Below, one piece after another: positions 15,256 through 24,575 of a DNA stretch of 51,573 nt. Numbering within the stretch: the first letter of the stretch is position 1; the number at the start of each line of letters is the position of its first letter. A model generated the notes under the pieces. That model did no database searches. It was not told the origin of the DNA and saw only the letters and a list, made by a program, of their open reading frames with translations. Position numbers and translations under genes: made by a program. This DNA comes from an uncultured Oscillospiraceae bacterium (GTDB taxonomy: Bacteria > Bacillota > Clostridia > Oscillospirales > Oscillospiraceae). The stretch lies in the NCBI GenBank assembly GCA_934511165.1, contig CAKSWA010000011.1, positions 1-51,573 of the forward strand. Reading direction: 5' to 3'.

Positions 15256-16518
15256 ATGGCAAGATCAGACGACAGAAAAATCCGCTGCGCTTTCTGCGGC
15301 CGGACACAGGATCAGGTGGATAAGCTGATCGCCGGCAACGGCGCCTACATCTGCAGCGACTGCGTGCGTTTGTGCATGAACATTGTGGATGAGGATCTGC
15401 CGCAGCGCACCGATACGGGCAAGGCTGCGCCGCCTGCTCCGGCGATTGCCGAGCTTCCGAAGCCGGCGGAGATCAAAAAGTTTCTCGACGAGTATATTGT
15501 CGGGCAGGAGACGGCGAAGATTGCGCTTTCCGTCGCCGTTTATAACCACTATAAGCGCATCTACTACGGTCATGAGTCCGATGTAGAGCTGCAGAAATCC
15601 AATATCCTGCTCATTGGCCCCACCGGCAGCGGTAAAACGCTTTTTGCGCAGACGCTCGCGCGGGTGCTGGATGTGCCGTTCGCTATTGCCGACGCTACGA
15701 CACTCACTGAGGCGGGCTATGTCGGCGAGGATGTGGAGAATATCCTTCTTCGCCTTTTGCAGGCGGCGGACTTTGATGTGGAGCGCGCCCAGCGCGGCAT
15801 CATCTATATCGACGAGCTGGATAAAATCTCCCGTAAAAGCGAGAACGTTTCGATCACACGCGATGTTTCCGGCGAAGGCGTGCAGCAGGCGCTGCTGAAA
15901 ATTCTGGAAGGAACGATCGCTGCCGTCCCGCCGCAGGGCGGACGCAAGCACCCGCAGCAGGAGTTTATCCACATCGACACGACGAATATTCTCTTCATCT
16001 GCGGCGGCGCGTTCGACGGTCTCGATAAGATCATCGAAAACCGCATGGATCGCAAGAGCATGGGCTTCGGCGCGGAGATCACAAGCAAAAAGGAAAAGAA
16101 TCTCGGCGAGATTCTTGCACAGGCGCAGCAGCACGACGTGATCAAGTACGGCATCATTCCCGAGCTTGTCGGCCGTCTGCCGGTCATTACGCCGCTCAAC
16201 TCTCTCGACAAGGAAGCGCTTGAGCGCATTCTTACCGAGCCGAAAAACGCCATCACCAAGCAGTATACGGCGCTCATGGCGCTCGACGGCGTGAAGCTCG
16301 AATACGACCACGCCGCAATCGAAGCGATCGCCGAAAAGGCGCTCGAAATGGAGATCGGCGCACGCGGCCTGCGCAGCATTCTCGAAAAGATCATGACCGA
16401 TATCATGTTCCGCGTCCCCTCGGACAAGAGCATCAAGCGCGTGATCATTACCGCGGACTGTGTGAAAAACGGCAAGCCGCCCGTGGCGCTGCGGAACGAT
16501 AATTCAGATAGTGTGTAA
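15256..16518 (+). CDS. clpX: Clp protease ATP-binding subunit ClpX
   Basis: The AAA+ unfoldase partner of ClpP. The 420-residue product has the N-terminal zinc domain (Cys11, Cys14, Cys33, Cys36), Walker A GPTGSGKT at 120-127, the pore loop GYVG at 153-156, Walker B IIYIDELDKI at 181-190, and the RKH substrate-entry loop in GGRKHPQQ. It begins 14 bases after clpP, so the two are probably co-transcribed. Confidence 0.97.
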   Translation: MARSDDRKIRCAFCGRTQDQVDKLIAGNGAYICSDCVRLCMNIVDEDLPQRTDTGKAAPPAPAIAELPKPAEIKKFLDEYIVGQETAKIALSVAVYNHYKRIYYGHESDVELQKSNILLIGPTGSGKTLFAQTLARVLDVPFAIADATTLTEAGYVGEDVENILLRLLQAADFDVERAQRGIIYIDELDKISRKSENVSITRDVSGEGVQQALLKILEGTIAAVPPQGGRKHPQQEFIHIDTTNILFICGGAFDGLDKIIENRMDRKSMGFGAEITSKKEKNLGEILAQAQQHDVIKYGIIPELVGRLPVITPLNSLDKEALERILTEPKNAITKQYTALMALDGVKLEYDHAAIEAIAEKALEMEIGARGLRSILEKIMTDIMFRVPSDKSIKRVIITADCVKNGKPPVALRNDNSDSV

Positions 16519-16578
16519 CAAAGCACATGGCAAAACGGCGGGGCATGTCCCCGCTCGTTTGCTATGGAGGACAAGAAT

Positions 16579-18927
16579 ATGAGCGAAAATACCAGCCGAA
16601 TCATGACATTGCCGACGCTCGCGCTTCGCGGCGTATCGGTATTCCCCGGAACGGTGCTGCACTTTGATGTGGAGCGCCCGATGAGCATTGCTGCGCTCAA
16701 CGCCGCCATCGGCACCGACCGGATGATCTTCCTTGTGGCGCAGCGCGACATCACCTGTGATACGCCCCGCACGGACGATCTCTATACAGTCGGCACGATC
16801 TGCCGTTTGAGCCAGATTCTGCGCACGCCCGGCGGCGGAAACGTCAAATGCATCGTGGACGGGCTTTACCGTGCCAAGCTTCTTCGCCTCACGGCGGAGG
16901 CTCCGGCGCTTTGGGCAAACGTGCAGGTGCTTGCTGACGAGCCGGTAGATGCCGATACGCTCGAATGCACCGCCCTCATCCGCTCGTGCAACGACCTTTT
17001 TGCCGAGTATGCTTCCGCTTCGGGAACGCTCGGGCCGGAGGCGCTGCTCCGCGTGGCCGATCGCAGGGAGCCGGTCTTCGTTTCGGATTATATTGCGCAG
17101 AACGTCTTTTTGCAGCCGGCGGAAAAACAGCTTCTTCTGGAAGAATGCTCGCCGCTCAAGCGTCTCACGATGCTCTGCGACATGCTGCACCGCGAGCTGG
17201 AGATCATGGACATTCAGCAGAATCTCCAGTCCACAGCAGCGGAGCGCGTGGCGAAAAATCAGAAGGATTACTTCCTGCGCGAGCAGATGCGCGTGATTCA
17301 GGAGGAATTGGGCGAAGCGCCGGAAGCGGACGATCTGGAGGAATACCGCCGGAAAATCCTCGCCTTGAAGCTGGATGACGAGATCGAAAAAAAGCTTCTC
17401 AAGGAGCTTTCGCGGCTCGGCAAGCAGCCGTTCGGTTCGGCCGAGGGCGCGGTGCTGCGGACGTATCTGGATGTCTGCCTGGAGCTCCCGTGGAACGAGC
17501 GGACAAAGGACGTTACCGATATTTCCCACGCAAAAAAGATCCTGGACGAGGATCACTACGGCCTTACAAAGGTCAAAGACCGCATTCTGGAATACCTTGC
17601 CGTGCGGCAGCTCTCTGCGCAGGTCAAGGGCGGGGTGCTCTGTCTTGTAGGCCCTCCGGGTGTTGGCAAAACGAGTATTGCCATGAGCATTGCCCGCGCC
17701 ACAAACCGCAAATGCGCCCGCATTTCTCTCGGCGGCGTGCACGACGAGGCGGAGATCCGCGGCCACCGGAAAACCTACGTCGGCGCGATGCCGGGACGCA
17801 TCATTGCGGGTATCCAGCAGGCGGGCTCCCGGAATCCCGTCCTCGTGCTCGATGAGATCGACAAGCTCGGCTCGGATTACCGGGGCGATCCCTCCGCGGC
17901 GCTTCTTGAAGCGCTTGACGGCGAGCAGAACGGCTCCTTCCGCGACCATTTTCTGGAAATTCCGTTCGACCTCTCCGAGGTTTTGTTTATTACGACCGCG
18001 AATACGGCAGATACCATTCCCCGCGCCCTGCTTGACCGTATGGAGGTCATTTCCCTCGGCAGCTATACCGACGAGGAGAAGCTCCAGATTGCCAAGCGGC
18101 ATCTGCTGCCCAAACAGCGGGCAAAGCACGGGCTTTCCGGCAACCAGCTGCGCGTTTCGGACGATGCCATCCGCGAGATCGTGGCGCTCTACACCCGCGA
18201 ATCCGGTGTCCGTATGCTCGAACGCGAGCTCGCAGCGCTCTGCCGGAAGGCGGCGCGCGGAATCGCCTCCGGGGAGAGAAAGTCCCTGCGTCTGCGCGCG
18301 GGCGAACTTGAACCGTGGCTTGGCCCTGTCAAATTCAAGCCGGAGGTCAACTTCTCGACCGACTCCGTCGGATTGGTGCACGGTCTCGCGTGGACGAGCG
18401 TCGGCGGCGAAGTGCTCGATGTTGAGTGCTCCGTCGTTCCGGGCAACGGGAAGCTTGAACTGACCGGCAACCTTGGCGACGTGATGAAGGAATCGTGTCA
18501 GGCGGCGGTGACGTACATCCGCAGCCGAACCTCCGAACTTGGTATTGATCCCGATTTCCATAAAAATACCGACATTCACCTGCATTTTCCGGAGGGCGCT
18601 GTCCCGAAGGACGGGCCGAGTGCCGGTGCTGCAATCTGTCTGTGCGTCGTTTCAGCGCTCACGAATCGACCGGTGCGCGCCGATATCGCCATGACCGGCG
18701 AAATCACGCTGCGCGGCCGTGTCCTGCCGATCGGCGGCATTCAGGAAAAGACGATGGCGGCGCTCCGTGCCGGGATCCACGAGGTGCTTCTGCCAGAGGA
18801 TAACGTGAGCGATCTTGCGGAAATGGATCCGAATGTGCGCAATGCCGTGAACTTCACAGCGGTTTCCCACATGGATCAGGTGCTTAAAAAGGCGCTGCGC
18901 CCGGCAGGGGAGAAGGTGGCGGAATGA
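16579..18927 (+). CDS. lon: ATP-dependent protease Lon
   Basis: A hexameric AAA+ protease of the LonA type, acting in the cytoplasm. The 782-residue product has the N-terminal LON substrate domain (about 10-200), a coiled coil (NQKDYFLREQMRVIQEELGE), Walker A GPPGVGKT at 358-365, and the catalytic dyad Ser681 (KDGPSAGAA) and Lys724 (GIQEKTM). ATG at 16579 is chosen because GGAGG lies 8 bases upstream; an earlier in-frame ATG at 16564 overlaps that very site. A GC hairpin (about 16531-16562) lies between clpX and lon without a T-run. The lon stop overlaps the engB start (ATGA). Confidence 0.97.
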   Translation: MSENTSRIMTLPTLALRGVSVFPGTVLHFDVERPMSIAALNAAIGTDRMIFLVAQRDITCDTPRTDDLYTVGTICRLSQILRTPGGGNVKCIVDGLYRAKLLRLTAEAPALWANVQVLADEPVDADTLECTALIRSCNDLFAEYASASGTLGPEALLRVADRREPVFVSDYIAQNVFLQPAEKQLLLEECSPLKRLTMLCDMLHRELEIMDIQQNLQSTAAERVAKNQKDYFLREQMRVIQEELGEAPEADDLEEYRRKILALKLDDEIEKKLLKELSRLGKQPFGSAEGAVLRTYLDVCLELPWNERTKDVTDISHAKKILDEDHYGLTKVKDRILEYLAVRQLSAQVKGGVLCLVGPPGVGKTSIAMSIARATNRKCARISLGGVHDEAEIRGHRKTYVGAMPGRIIAGIQQAGSRNPVLVLDEIDKLGSDYRGDPSAALLEALDGEQNGSFRDHFLEIPFDLSEVLFITTANTADTIPRALLDRMEVISLGSYTDEEKLQIAKRHLLPKQRAKHGLSGNQLRVSDDAIREIVALYTRESGVRMLERELAALCRKAARGIASGERKSLRLRAGELEPWLGPVKFKPEVNFSTDSVGLVHGLAWTSVGGEVLDVECSVVPGNGKLELTGNLGDVMKESCQAAVTYIRSRTSELGIDPDFHKNTDIHLHFPEGAVPKDGPSAGAAICLCVVSALTNRPVRADIAMTGEITLRGRVLPIGGIQEKTMAALRAGIHEVLLPEDNVSDLAEMDPNVRNAVNFTAVSHMDQVLKKALRPAGEKVAE

Positions 18928-19502
18928 ATACACAGAAAGTTGATTTTATAAAGTCTGCTGCGGATAAAAAGGCGTTTCTGCGCGACGGCCGCCATGCCGT
19001 CGCGTTCGCCGGGCGTTCCAATGTCGGCAAATCTTCCGTGATCAACAGCCTTCTCAACCGGAAAAACTATGCCCGTGTCGGCGCAACGCCGGGAAAGACC
19101 GTGCAGGTAAACTATTTCCTTGTAGACGGGACGTATTTCATCGACCTGCCCGGCTACGGCTATGCCCGCGTCTCCGGCGACGAACGCCGCCGCTGGGGCG
19201 CGCTCATGGAGGACTTCTTTCAGGAACCGAACCTCTTCACGATGGGCGTGCTGATCGTTGATGCCCGCCATGCGCCTACGGCGGACGATGTGACAATGGC
19301 AGAGTATTTCTTTGATGCCGGCCGGCCGTTCATCGTTGCTGCAAACAAGTGCGACAAGCTCAAAAAGAGCGAGATTGAGCCGAATCTGGAACGCATCCGG
19401 GACGTGCTGGGACTGGACGGCGATTTTCCGCTTCTTCTATACTCCTGCACGGCAAAAATCGGCCGCCGTGAGCTGCTTGGATTCATCGAAAACAATATTT
19501 AG
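18924..19502 (+). CDS. engB: Ribosome biogenesis GTPase EngB (YsxC/YihA)
   Basis: EngB assists late 50S assembly. The 192-residue product has G1 GRSNVGKSS at 30-38, G2 Thr in GATPGKT, G3 DLPGYGYA, G4 NKCDK and G5 SCTAK. It overlaps lon by four bases; the lon-engB pair is conserved in Firmicutes. Confidence 0.96.
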   Translation: MNTQKVDFIKSAADKKAFLRDGRHAVAFAGRSNVGKSSVINSLLNRKNYARVGATPGKTVQVNYFLVDGTYFIDLPGYGYARVSGDERRRWGALMEDFFQEPNLFTMGVLIVDARHAPTADDVTMAEYFFDAGRPFIVAANKCDKLKKSEIEPNLERIRDVLGLDGDFPLLLYSCTAKIGRRELLGFIENNI

Positions 19503-19504
19503 TG

Positions 19505-19533
19505 TTGTATTCTGCCAAAGTTTTTGGTAATAT
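19505..19533 (+). promoter_or_regulatory. Possible promoter of the M50 peptidase gene
   Basis: TTGTAT (19505-19510) and TAATAT (19528-19533) are 17 bp apart. If used, transcription would begin about 4 bases before the ATG at 19544, giving a nearly leaderless message; no Shine-Dalgarno is present there. Confidence 0.3.
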
Positions 19534-19543
19534 TACCTTATCT

Positions 19544-20233
19544 ATGAGTGACTTTGTAAATATCTGGAAGAATCTGGACTGGACGGTTCCGGTGCAGATT
19601 GTGATGAACATCCTCCCGTCGCTTTTGTGCATCACGCTGCACGAACTGAGCCACGGGTATGTGGCCTATCGCCTCGGCGATACAACGGCGAAGGACGCGG
19701 GACGGCTGACGCTCAATCCCATAAAACACATCGATATCATGGGACTTCTCATGATGGTCGTGTTCCGCTTTGGCTGGGCAAAGCCGGTGCCGGTCAATAT
19801 GTACCGGTTCAAAAATCCGAAGAAGGGTATGGCGGCAACGGCGCTGGCGGGGCCGGTGTGCAACTTCCTGCTGGCAGGCGTATTCCTGTTTTTGTACGGT
19901 CTGCTGTATTATCCGATGTATGTTCGCGGGGGAGCGGTCGCCGAAACGGTTCTTCAGCTTGTTTACACAACGGCATATATCAGTCTTGCGCTCGCGGTGT
20001 TCAATCTCATCCCGATCCCCCCGCTCGACGGGAGCAAGGTGCTTTTCTCCCTGATTCCTGACGAGAGCTATTTCAAACTCATGCGCTATGAGCGCTACGG
20101 TATGATACTGCTCCTTGTGCTGGTCTCCACGAAGGTCCTCGGTTCGCCGCTCTCCACGGCGACATCCTGGCTTTTTGATAAACTCTTCGTCCTGGCCGAG
20201 CTTGGCTTTCGGCTTGTGACGCATTTTGTGTAA
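19544..20233 (+). CDS. Site-2 protease family (M50) membrane metallopeptidase
   Basis: The 229-residue product is mainly hydrophobic, with the zinc motif HELSH (HExxH) near residue 35 and the matching NLIPIPPLDGSK (third zinc ligand Asp) near 165. This is the compact rhomboid-like M50 form (YwhC/SpoIVFB-related group) without PDZ or CBS domains. It cleaves within the membrane; the substrate is unknown. Two starts are possible: ATG 19544 (chosen, no clear ribosome-binding site but a promoter just upstream) or GTG 19502, which overlaps the engB stop and adds 14 residues. Confidence 0.85.
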   Translation: MSDFVNIWKNLDWTVPVQIVMNILPSLLCITLHELSHGYVAYRLGDTTAKDAGRLTLNPIKHIDIMGLLMMVVFRFGWAKPVPVNMYRFKNPKKGMAATALAGPVCNFLLAGVFLFLYGLLYYPMYVRGGAVAETVLQLVYTTAYISLALAVFNLIPIPPLDGSKVLFSLIPDESYFKLMRYERYGMILLLVLVSTKVLGSPLSTATSWLFDKLFVLAELGFRLVTHFV

Positions 20234-20250
20234 AGGCATACGGTATACCC

Positions 20251-21021
20251 ATGATCCAAGAACCGAGCTATCATCTGGAAGGTGTCGTGCATGCGCGCGA
20301 CGAGCTGGAGGATTTTACCGGCCCGCTCGATCTCATTTTGATGCTGCTCGCCAAGGATAAAATCGAGATACGCGATATCCAGATCTCCCAGCTTCTCGAC
20401 CAGTATCTGGCCTATCTTCAGAAAATGCAGGAGATGGATCTCGAAATCGCGAGCGAGTTTGTTCAGATGGCGTCGCATCTCATGTACATCAAAACCAAAA
20501 TGCTCCTGACGGAGGAGAAAGAGCCGACGGAACTTGAAGTTCTCGTCTCCGCGCTGGAGCAGCTCAAAAACCGCGATGCGATCGCCTCTGTACGCGAGAT
20601 CGCCCCGGAACTGGGGCAGTTGGCCGAAACGGGCATGAAAATGCAAACCCGCGGCCCGCTTCCGCTGCCGGAGCGGCCGTACGATTACCGCCACACGCCG
20701 GAGGAATTGCTCAGCGCACTCGCGCAGATTCTGCTCCGCGGCACCGGGGAATCGGCGCCGGAGGAAAACGAGACGCTGCGCCGCGCGGCGCCGAAGCCGA
20801 TCGTATTCAGCGTTCGCGAAAAGAGCGGACAGCTGCTCGACCTTCTCCGGAAAAACGGGCACATGACGCTTGCTTCCATGTTCGGCATCTGCAAAAGCCG
20901 CAGCGAGTTGGTAGCGACATTTTTGTCCGTGCTGGAGCTCTGCTCCGACGGGCACATCCGCGTCAGCGGGGAAAAAGGAAATTACGATGTGAGCCGTGCG
21001 CTCACGGATACGGAAGAATAA
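20251..21021 (+). CDS. scpA: Segregation and condensation protein A
   Basis: ScpA is the kleisin subunit that bridges the SMC heads in chromosome condensation. The 256-residue product has the N-terminal kleisin signature FTGPLDLILMLLAKDKIEIRDI region near 22-43, MYIKTKMLL near 77, and a C-terminal winged helix near 200-250. It directly precedes scpB with no gap, as is usual. Confidence 0.95.
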   Translation: MIQEPSYHLEGVVHARDELEDFTGPLDLILMLLAKDKIEIRDIQISQLLDQYLAYLQKMQEMDLEIASEFVQMASHLMYIKTKMLLTEEKEPTELEVLVSALEQLKNRDAIASVREIAPELGQLAETGMKMQTRGPLPLPERPYDYRHTPEELLSALAQILLRGTGESAPEENETLRRAAPKPIVFSVREKSGQLLDLLRKNGHMTLASMFGICKSRSELVATFLSVLELCSDGHIRVSGEKGNYDVSRALTDTEE

Positions 21022-21624
21022 ATGGTAGGAATTAACGAGATCCGTCCGGCGCTGGAAGCCATCCTCTTTGCCGCCGGAGACAGCGTGGAAACGGAACGCA
21101 TTGCCAAGGTCCTCGGCGCGGAGCCGTGGGATGTCCGGCAGGCTGCGGAGCAGCTTGCCAGAGAATATGAAGAGAACGGCCGGGGCTTTCGTCTGGCACG
21201 GATGGAAAACCGGCTGCAGCTCGTTACGGCGGGCGAATACAGCGACGTTGTCAGCCGCACACTGGAAAAACGCGCACAGCCGAAGCTCTCGCCGACGGCG
21301 CTGGAGGTTTTGGCTATTGTCGCATACTATCAGCCCGTTACGCGCTCTTACATAGAGCAGCTTCGCGGAACCGACAGCTCCTATACCGTTGCGCTCCTCT
21401 CTGAGCGCGGACTGATTGCTCCGTGCGGCCGGTTGGAAGCGCCAGGACGGCCGGTCCTTTTCGGGACGACGGATCAGTTCCTCCGCGTTGTGGGTATTTC
21501 CTCCCTTGAGGAGCTGCCGCCGCTGCCGAACGTTGCCACGGGCGAAGGAATCCAGGAGCTCCAGGCCGCCATTGACGCGGCAAGCGAAAAAGAAGAACAG
21601 CTCAAAATCACGGAGATCGAATAA
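21022..21624 (+). CDS. scpB: Segregation and condensation protein B
   Basis: ScpB dimers bind the ScpA linker in the SMC-ScpAB complex. The 200-residue product has two winged helices; the conserved core is PTALEVLAIVAYYQPVTRSY near 92-111, followed by RGTDSSYTVALLSERGLIAPCG. It starts on the base after the scpA stop. Confidence 0.95.
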   Translation: MVGINEIRPALEAILFAAGDSVETERIAKVLGAEPWDVRQAAEQLAREYEENGRGFRLARMENRLQLVTAGEYSDVVSRTLEKRAQPKLSPTALEVLAIVAYYQPVTRSYIEQLRGTDSSYTVALLSERGLIAPCGRLEAPGRPVLFGTTDQFLRVVGISSLEELPPLPNVATGEGIQELQAAIDAASEKEEQLKITEIE

Positions 21625-21644
21625 CTCCGGACGAGGTGATGTGA

Positions 21645-22346
21645 TTGGTTGGATGGATCATACTGGCTGTGCTGGCAGTTTTGATTCTGCTCGTGTTTTT
21701 CCTGCCGTATGGCGTGGACATCGGCTATGCGGATGAGGTGCTCCGTGTGGGCATTAAGGCGGGGCCGATCCGCGTCTGGCTTCTGCCGAAAAAGCCGCTG
21801 ACGGAAAAGCAGAAACAGAAAGCCGAAGCGAAGAAAGCCAAAAAGGAAGCGCGCCGCGCCGCGAAAGCGGCGAAAAAGGCCGCCGCGACCAAGGATAAGG
21901 AGATCAACGACGCGGTGACCGTGAAGCCCAAGCCCAAGCTGGACTTTGATACTATCGTGGCGCTGCTCCGAATGGGCTCTCATGCGATCCGCCGCTTTTT
22001 CCGCAGTTTTACCGTGAATTTCTTCCAGCTGCATTATACCGTCGCCTGCCGGGATCCCTACGATACGGCAATTCAGTACGGCATGGCATGTGCTGCGGCG
22101 GAAGCGCTTCCGGCGCTCGCAGGAAAAAAAATCCGCGTTCTCCGGCGCGATATTGAGATCGGCGCAGATTATACCTCGGAGGAGCCGGTCATTGCTGTGC
22201 GCATTGTGCTCTCGCTGCAGCTGTTCCGGCTGGTGCATCTGGCCGTGGCGCTCGGCGTGGAGTTTTTGAAATGGAAAATAAACAGCCGTCGGGAAGAACC
22301 CGCTGCGGCGACGAATGAAAGGAAAGACGACAATGGAAGAGAATAA
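21645..22346 (+). CDS. DUF2953 family membrane-associated protein (YtfI-like)
   Basis: The 233-residue product has an N-terminal membrane helix (about 2-20), a very Lys/Ala-rich stretch (about 50-88), and a C-terminal region ending in a basic tail. In Bacilli and Clostridia this family (ytfI) sits directly upstream of gerW/ytfJ, exactly as here. This supports the DUF2953 call and a sporulation link; the molecular function is unknown. The start is TTG with GAGGTG upstream, and an in-frame stop lies just before it. Confidence 0.75.
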   Translation: MVGWIILAVLAVLILLVFFLPYGVDIGYADEVLRVGIKAGPIRVWLLPKKPLTEKQKQKAEAKKAKKEARRAAKAAKKAAATKDKEINDAVTVKPKPKLDFDTIVALLRMGSHAIRRFFRSFTVNFFQLHYTVACRDPYDTAIQYGMACAAAEALPALAGKKIRVLRRDIEIGADYTSEEPVIAVRIVLSLQLFRLVHLAVALGVEFLKWKINSRREEPAAATNERKDDNGRE

Positions 22347-22701
22347 GATCAACGCTCTCATGGATATGACGGTCAGCAAAATCCGCCAGCTGGTTGATGC
22401 AGACACCATTATCGGCAAACCCATCAGCACGCCCGACGGCATCACCGTTATCCCGGTTTCGCGCATGAGCTTCGGCATCGGCACCGGCGGGACGACCGGC
22501 AGCAAGGGCATTTCCTTCACCGGCGGCAACGGCGCGGGCGTCAAGGTCGAGCCGGTCGGCTTCTTCGTCATCAAGGACGGCACCTGCCGCATGATCAGTG
22601 TTTCTTCGAACCCGCTCTCGACGATGGACCGCGTTGTGGAAATGATGCCCGATGTGCTCGACCGCATCGACAACATCGTAAATAAGAAGAATAAGGAATA
22701 A
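22333..22701 (+). CDS. gerW: GerW family sporulation protein (YtfJ)
   Basis: GerW/YtfJ proteins are made in sporulating cells and affect spore germination. The 122-residue product has the conserved glycine-rich core FGIGTGG and GNGAGVKVEPVGFFVI, and VEMMPDVLDRI near the C-terminus. ATG at 22333 is chosen because AAAGGA lies 9 bases upstream; an ATG at 22315 would include that site. It overlaps the DUF2953 gene by 14 bases. Confidence 0.9.
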   Translation: MEENKINALMDMTVSKIRQLVDADTIIGKPISTPDGITVIPVSRMSFGIGTGGTTGSKGISFTGGNGAGVKVEPVGFFVIKDGTCRMISVSSNPLSTMDRVVEMMPDVLDRIDNIVNKKNKE

Positions 22702-22724
22702 TTTCCCCGCCATACCGGTCATAC

Positions 22725-22760
22725 TAAGCACCGCCCGAATCAAATTATGGGTGGTGCTTA
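22725..22760 (+). promoter_or_regulatory. Hairpin burying the ribosome-binding site of dacF
   Basis: TAAGCACCGCCC (22725-22736) pairs with GGGTGGTGCTTA (22749-22760), 12 bp with one G-U pair, around a 12-base loop. The 3' arm contains GGGTGG, the only Shine-Dalgarno-like sequence before the dacF ATG, which follows 3 bases later. Confidence 0.6.
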
Positions 22761-22763
22761 TTT

Positions 22764-23834
22764 ATGAAAAAAACGTTGGCACTCGCGTTGGCCGCGGCGC
22801 TCCTTCTATCCGCCTCCGCTTCGGCGGCTCCGGCATCGCCGGACACTTCGGCGGAGGCGATGATCGTCCTTCATGCGCCCTCCGGCGCGGTTCTCGCGGA
22901 GAAAAACGCCGATACTCCGATGCTCATCGCGAGCACGACGAAGCTCATGACGGCGCTTACCGCGCTCGATCTCGCGTCGCCCGAACGCTCTGTTACGGTG
23001 GAGCGTGAGTGGACGGCGGTGGAAGGCTCTTCCATGTACCTTCGCGTGGGGGAGAGCTATACGCTCCGCGAACTTCTGGAAGGGCTGCTGCTCGCCTCCG
23101 GCAACGATGCCGCGCTCGCCATCGCCGGATCGCTCGGCGGGAGCGAGTTCATTGAGCGTATGAACCGGAAAGTGGAGGAACTCGGCCTTACGGCATCGCA
23201 TTTTGAAAACCCGCACGGACTGGATGCCGACGGACACCGCGCCTCCGCGCACGATCTCGGCCTCATTATGGCCGCGGCGCTCCGAAATGATGTGCTCGCG
23301 GAGATCCTCTCCATGCGCAGCAGCTGCATCCACGGTGTGACGTATGTGAACCACAACAAGCTGCTCTGGAACTGCCCGGGTGTAAACGGCGGCAAGACCG
23401 GCTACACCAAGGCCGCAGGACGCTGCCTCGTCACAAGCTGCGAGCGCGGCGGTTTGCAGCTCATCTGCGTAACGCTCTCCGATCCAAACGACTGGCAGGA
23501 TCACGCGGCGCTCTACGACTGGGCATTTGAAACCTATGCGGAGTTTTCTCTCCCGGAAGGGAAAAGCGTGCAGGAGGTACCGGTCATCGGCGGTACAACG
23601 GCGGCAAGCGCCGCCGTTCTGAGCGAGACGATTTGCCTCTGCCTGCCGAAGAGCGCGGCGGTTGAGCTTCGTGTCCGTCTGCCGCGGTTCGTATTCGCGC
23701 CTGTTCCGGCGGGGGCGGCCGCGGGAGAACTGGTCATTTCAGCGGATGGTGCAGTCGCTTATACGGCGAAGCTTTGCTGGGATGGGGAAAACCCTTGTGC
23801 CCAGCGGGTATTTCCCGGTATTTATCCGGCGTAA
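22764..23834 (+). CDS. dacF: D-alanyl-D-alanine carboxypeptidase (S11 family)
   Basis: A penicillin-binding protein that trims D-Ala from peptidoglycan stem peptides. The 356-residue product has a signal peptide (about 1-22), the SxxK motif Ser57-Lys60 (ASTTK), SGN at 112-114 and KTG at 211-213, then a C-terminal beta domain. Its place next to scpAB and gerW resembles the dacB/dacF sporulation loci of Bacilli, so a role in spore cortex structure is likely but inferred; it could be a vegetative DacA-type enzyme. A hairpin covers its ribosome-binding site. Confidence 0.9.
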   Translation: MKKTLALALAAALLLSASASAAPASPDTSAEAMIVLHAPSGAVLAEKNADTPMLIASTTKLMTALTALDLASPERSVTVEREWTAVEGSSMYLRVGESYTLRELLEGLLLASGNDAALAIAGSLGGSEFIERMNRKVEELGLTASHFENPHGLDADGHRASAHDLGLIMAAALRNDVLAEILSMRSSCIHGVTYVNHNKLLWNCPGVNGGKTGYTKAAGRCLVTSCERGGLQLICVTLSDPNDWQDHAALYDWAFETYAEFSLPEGKSVQEVPVIGGTTAASAAVLSETICLCLPKSAAVELRVRLPRFVFAPVPAGAAAGELVISADGAVAYTAKLCWDGENPCAQRVFPGIYPA

Positions 23835-23861
23835 GCCTTGATCTGCAAAGGAAGAAAGAAT

Positions 23862-24566
23862 ATGAGACTTCAGAAATATATTGCCGCGGCAGGCGTCTGC
23901 TCCCGCCGCGAGGCGGAAGAATATATCCGCCAGGGAAAGGTCACGGTCAACGGCGTGACCGCCTCTCTCGGCGCGGGGGCGGAGGAAGGGGACGTTGTCT
24001 GCCTGAACGGTAAGCGCCTTTCGCTGCCGGAGGAGCATACATACGTCCTTCTCCACAAACCTCGCGGGTATGTAACGACGCTTCGCGACACGCATGGCCG
24101 CCCGACGGTTGCCGAGCTTGTACAGGATGCCGGCGTGCGCCTTTTCCCGGTTGGAAGACTGGACTGCATGTCGGAAGGGCTGCTGCTTTTTACGGACGAC
24201 GGCGAGATCGCAAACCGTCTGGCACATCCGTCGCACGGTGTGAGTAAGACGTACCGTGTCTGGGTAAGCGGTGCGGACGCGGCGGAAGCCGCCGGCGCGC
24301 TGCGCCGCCCGATCGTCTATGAGGGCGTGCGGTATCGCGCCGCGGAGGTGCGCGTTCTCCGTTCTACTGAGGACAGAGCGCTCATAGATGTCACCATACG
24401 GGAAGGGAAAAACCGCGAGGTGCGCAATATGTGCGCTGCCGCCGGGCTGAGGGTGCAGCGCCTTCTCCGGATCCGGCAGGGAGATATTGCTCTCGGTGAT
24501 TTGCCTGCCGGCCAATGGCGGTATTTAACAGCAAAAGAGCTGGAATACTTGCAAAGTCTGGAGTGA
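23862..24566 (+). CDS. rluB: Ribosomal large-subunit pseudouridine synthase (RluB/RsuA family)
   Basis: The 234-residue product has an N-terminal S4 RNA-binding domain (MRLQKYIAAAGVCSRREAEE), the catalytic motif VGRLDCMSEGLLL with Asp101, and the C-terminal REGKNREVRNM. By family it modifies 23S rRNA near position 2605. ATG at 23862 follows AAAGGAAG; a TTG at 23838 is less likely. In Firmicutes rluB often follows scpB or the dac gene, as here. A strong terminator lies downstream. Confidence 0.93.
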   Translation: MRLQKYIAAAGVCSRREAEEYIRQGKVTVNGVTASLGAGAEEGDVVCLNGKRLSLPEEHTYVLLHKPRGYVTTLRDTHGRPTVAELVQDAGVRLFPVGRLDCMSEGLLLFTDDGEIANRLAHPSHGVSKTYRVWVSGADAAEAAGALRRPIVYEGVRYRAAEVRVLRSTEDRALIDVTIREGKNREVRNMCAAAGLRVQRLLRIRQGDIALGDLPAGQWRYLTAKELEYLQSLE

Positions 24567-24575
24567 AATCTCCAT

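Noticed and set aside
16504..18585. A 693-codon open frame antisense to lon
   Set aside because: Same reason: a shadow of a strongly conserved gene with no recognisable domain or ribosome-binding site.
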